From the NCBI RefSeq assembly GCF_013184985.2, contig NZ_CP063418.1, positions 1,860,001-1,924,000 on the forward strand: DNA of 64,000 nucleotides, in the 5' to 3' direction. The translations under genes were made by a program, and so were the position numbers. Below are positions 61,595 through 64,000 of the stretch, in pieces. The DNA comes from Actinomyces faecalis. GTDB lineage: Bacteria > Actinomycetota > Actinomycetes > Actinomycetales > Actinomycetaceae. Every line of letters begins with the position of its first letter. The first letter of the stretch is position 1. The notes under the pieces were generated by a model. The model saw only the letters and a program-made list of their open reading frames with translations. It had not been told where the DNA came from and did not search any database.

Positions 61595-61614
61595 GACTCA
61601 CCGCGACTCACCGC
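61595..61614. repeat. Tandem 10-bp repeat
   Basis: GACTCACCGC twice in tandem between the convergent helicase and MarC genes. Confidence 0.8.
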
Positions 61615-61625
61615 TGGGCGGGGTG

Positions 61626-62255
61626 TCAGAAGTGCTGGTGGAACCAGGCGAGAATCCCGTCCCCCATCATCTGCACCGCGATCGCGGCCAGGAGCAGCCC
61701 GAAGATCCGGGTGAGCACACGGATGCCCGACTCCCCCAGCACGCGGTGCAGAGGCAGAGAGAAACGCAGCGAGAGCCAGATGACGACGTGGCACGCCACG
61801 AGCGCCGCGACGATACTGACCCAGCCGACCACCGGCGTGCTGGCCGAGTCCACGGCGACCATCGCGGCGACGATCGCACCGGGGCCGGCCAGCAGGGGCG
61901 TGCCCAGCGGGACCAGGGCCGCGTTGGCCGTCACCGCGTCCGGGTCCGGGTTCTCGTCAGCGCGGTCCGTCAGCAGCTCCAGGGCCACCAGCAGCAGGAG
62001 CAGGCCTCCGGAGAACTGCAGGGCCGGCACGGAGATGCCCAGGAAGGTAAGGATGTAGCGGCCGAACAGCGCGAAGGCCACGATGACCACGAAGGAGACC
62101 AGGGTGGCCTGACGTGCCGAGGCCTTGCGCTGGGCGTCGGTCTGGCGGCTGGTCAGGGACAGGAAGATCGGCACCGCCCCCAACGGGTCCTGAATGACCA
62201 GGATCGTGGTGAAGGAGGTAGCGAACAGGGACAGGCTGAAGATCGAGTCGAGCAT
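61626..62255 (-). CDS. MarC-family integral membrane protein
   Basis: 209 residues, six hydrophobic segments. Marks: TTILVIQDPLGAVPIFLSLT, GISVPALQFSGGLLLLLVALELL, NAALVPLGTPLLAGPGAIVAAMV and RIFGLLLAAIAVQMMGDGILAWF, the NAAT/MarC pattern. Transport substrate uncertain; the name does not imply multidrug resistance. Confidence 0.92.
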   Translation of the reverse strand: MLDSIFSLSLFATSFTTILVIQDPLGAVPIFLSLTSRQTDAQRKASARQATLVSFVVIVAFALFGRYILTFLGISVPALQFSGGLLLLLVALELLTDRADENPDPDAVTANAALVPLGTPLLAGPGAIVAAMVAVDSASTPVVGWVSIVAALVACHVVIWLSLRFSLPLHRVLGESGIRVLTRIFGLLLAAIAVQMMGDGILAWFHQHF

Positions 62256-62355
62256 GCGGGGTCTGGCGATCCTTTCCTAGGTGACGGATGACAGGCAGCG
62301 TAGACGCTCCCGGCGTGACCGGCCATCTCTGGCACAGCCGCAGACCTTGACCTCG

Positions 62356-63201
62356 TCAGGGAGTCAGGAGCGGCAGGCTGCCCTCGTCCACGACCTGCTC
62401 CAGCAGCTCGGGTGGCATGAGGTTCTCCCCCAGCCTGTTCGGCTTTCCCTCCCCGTGGTAGTCCGAGGCCCCTGAGCAGGCCAGTCCCAGACGGAGTGCC
62501 AGGACACGCGCCTGCTCACGCTGGGCGGCGTCATGGTCACGGTGGTCCACCTCCAGCGCCGCCAGCCCGGCCTCTGCCATGCGCGCGAAGGTCTCGTCAG
62601 GGACGAGACGGCGCTGACGCCCTCCAGCACGCGGGTGGGCGGCCACAGGCACGCCACCGGCTGCCCGGACCAGCTCACAGGCACGCACCGGGTCCAGCGC
62701 CCAGTGGCCGACGTAGTAGGGACTGTCCGTGGCCAGCGGACCGGCGAAGGCAGCCGAGCGATCCGGGAAGGACCCGGCGGCGACCAACGCGTCGGCGATG
62801 TGCGGGCGTCCGATCGTGACGGCCTGCGAGGCCTGCGCCACCACATCCTCCCAGGTGACGGGATAGTCCTCGCTCAGGCGCTCGACGATGCTCCTGGCAC
62901 GGCCCTCCCGTGAGGCTCGCGCGTGCTCGAAGGCCTCCTCCAGGCCTGGGGCCTCGGGATCGGGCAGGTACGCCAGCAGGTGGAGGGTGACACCACGGTC
63001 CATGCAGGAGATCTCGATCCCTCGCAGCAGGCTCACCCCGGCCACAGACACAGCCGCTGCCGCCTCGGCCCAGCCGGCCGTCGTGTCGTGGTCGGTCAGG
63101 CCGACGACGTCGAGACCTGCCCTGGCCGCAGCCGCCATGAGCCCGGCCGGGGAGTCGGTGCCGTCAGAGCACGCGGAGTGGGTATGAGGATCGATGCGCA
63201 C
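62356..63201 (-). CDS. PHP-domain phosphoesterase (nucleoside 3',5'-bisphosphate phosphatase-like)
   Basis: 281 residues. Metal ligands: IDPHTHSACSDGTDSP (HxH), VVGLTDHDTTAGW, LLRGIEISC (Glu), DRGVTLHLLAYLPD, GGVPVAAHPRAGGR, LEVDHRDHD, SGASDYHGEGKPN. This is the typical YciV/RnaB-like pattern. It likely hydrolyses pAp or short RNA 5' ends. Same strand as the MarC gene 100 bp downstream. Confidence 0.93.
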   Translation of the reverse strand: MRIDPHTHSACSDGTDSPAGLMAAAARAGLDVVGLTDHDTTAGWAEAAAAVSVAGVSLLRGIEISCMDRGVTLHLLAYLPDPEAPGLEEAFEHARASREGRARSIVERLSEDYPVTWEDVVAQASQAVTIGRPHIADALVAAGSFPDRSAAFAGPLATDSPYYVGHWALDPVRACELVRAAGGVPVAAHPRAGGRQRRLVPDETFARMAEAGLAALEVDHRDHDAAQREQARVLALRLGLACSGASDYHGEGKPNRLGENLMPPELLEQVVDEGSLPLLTP

Positions 63202-63284
63202 CCGTGCAGTCTAGGAGGCGCCCCTGGCGTCCCGGCAGCCTAGACAGGCTGCGTCCCGGTGGCTGGCAGTGACAGGATGAGGCT

Positions 63285-64000
63285 ATGAACGACACCCAGA
63301 ACACCCCGGCCCCGGCCCAGGAGGAGCCCCAGTCCCTGGCCCAGCGCGGCAGCAACCGCTCACGTCAGCCCACCAACCAGGCCTTCCGCGACTTCATCGG
63401 CTCCGGATGGGGGCCGCGCCCGGCCGAGCTGCCCCCGCTCAGTGAGGCGGCTGCCTGGGCGGCCAAGCGTCAGGCGGCGCTAGGCGCCAGGTTCCTCGGC
63501 GAGCGCCTGGTCATCCCCGCCGGGCCTCTCAAGACCCGCAACAACGACTGCGACTACCGCTTCCGCCCGCACTCGGCCTTCGCCCACCTGGCCGGTACCG
63601 GCACGGACTTCGAGCCTGACGCCGTCCTGGTCCTGGACCCGCTGACCACGCCCGGTCAGGCCCCGGCTGCCGGCGAGGCCACGCACGAGGCGGTGATCTA
63701 CTTCCGTCCCCGCGCCTCACGTACCAGTGAGGAGTTCTACGCCGACCCCCGCTATGGCGAGCTGTGGGTCGGGGTACGCCCCTCGATCCAGGAGGTGGAG
63801 GCCGCCACCGGCATCCGCGCCGCCCACATCGACACCCTCGGTGACGCGCTGGCCAAGGACGCGGGAGTCGACGGCGTCCAGCTGCGTGTCATCGCTGAGG
63901 CTGACGCCGCTGTCACCGCACTGGTGGACCAGGTCCGTCAGGCCGCCGGGCTCGCCAGTGGTCAGGAGGCCACACAGGTCGACGACGCCCTGGCCGAGGC
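63285..64000 (+). CDS. Xaa-Pro aminopeptidase (aminopeptidase P), 3' end outside window
   Basis: N-terminal 238 residues. After a low-complexity leader (1-33) comes the AMP_N domain: FRDFIGSGWGP, AAWAAKRQAALGARFLGERLVIPAG, RNNDCDYRFRPHSAFAHLAGTG, DAVLVLDP, AVIYFRPRASRTSEEFYADPRYGELWVGVRPS. The metal-binding M24 catalytic domain lies beyond the window. GACAGGAT precedes ATG 63285. Confidence 0.92.
   Translation, partial: MNDTQNTPAPAQEEPQSLAQRGSNRSRQPTNQAFRDFIGSGWGPRPAELPPLSEAAAWAAKRQAALGARFLGERLVIPAGPLKTRNNDCDYRFRPHSAFAHLAGTGTDFEPDAVLVLDPLTTPGQAPAAGEATHEAVIYFRPRASRTSEEFYADPRYGELWVGVRPSIQEVEAATGIRAAHIDTLGDALAKDAGVDGVQLRVIAEADAAVTALVDQVRQAAGLASGQEATQVDDALAE

Overview
The window is about 64 kb of high-GC, actinobacterial chromosome. 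GTG starts, clear AGGAGG-type ribosome sites, an AdnAB-type helicase-nuclease, DUF3107, sorting signals of the LxRTG type and the gene content point to an Actinomyces-like member of the Actinomycetaceae. This placement is inferred, because no 16S rRNA is present.

Layout. 1-3.4 kb: two tandem long-chain acyl-CoA synthetase paralogues, the first cut by the window edge. 3.4-9.5 kb: a proteostasis block on the minus strand (tig, clpP1, clpP2, clpX, chorismate mutase), interrupted by a plus-strand cupin gene and a wrecked ABC permease. 9.63-14.84 kb: a decayed integrative element in tRNA-Pro(TGG). It has a 53-bp direct repeat of the tRNA 3' end at its far side, a ruined tyrosine integrase, putative arm-type integrase sites at both ends, and a cargo dominated by toxin-antitoxin-like genes: a Panacea-domain gene with a small membrane ORF, HicA/HicB, an ImmA/IrrE peptidase broken by an amber codon, and an apparently intact RelA/SpoT-fold synthetase overlapping a small partner gene. 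14.84-15.98 kb: scar tissue (a truncated paralogue pair, a dihydrofolate-reductase-like fragment, an orphan cell-wall sorting signal). 15.9-18.6 kb: an MBL-fold hydrolase and a nitronate monooxygenase, two long inverted repeats, and a second integrase remnant next to tRNA-Gly(TCC).

18.6-31 kb is mostly housekeeping: rpmF, YigZ family, a cysteine module (a cysteine-rich 18-codon leader peptide, cysK, cysE), a prolyl-aminopeptidase-like hydrolase, a Nei/Fpg glycosylase, rpiB, an M13 peptidase, glycerate kinase and pepN. 31-38.9 kb is a phosphotransferase region: EIIC, a GntR/HutC regulator, single-domain EIIB and EIIA, malQ, a second orphan EIIB and enzyme I. Two dre-like operators (the DasR/NagR type) sit upstream of EIIC and of EIIB, so these split PTS subunits probably form one N-acetylglucosamine or glucose system under this regulator.

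38.9-64 kb: tesB-like thioesterase, ettA, prfB, a divergent LysR / CBU_0592-type pair, a phosphotransferase-fold protein, adnB and adnA, DUF3107, a 1790-residue wall-anchored subtilase, a ferritin-like protein, a DEAD-box helicase, a MarC-family protein, a PHP phosphoesterase and the start of an aminopeptidase P.

Most worth following up: the RelA/SpoT-fold gene pair and the Panacea locus inside the tRNA-Pro element, the cysteine leader peptide before cysK, and the two dre-like sites. Intergenic regions are also rich in long hairpins, many built on a shared GACGACGGCG stem. All functional calls were made by reading sequence; no database search was run.
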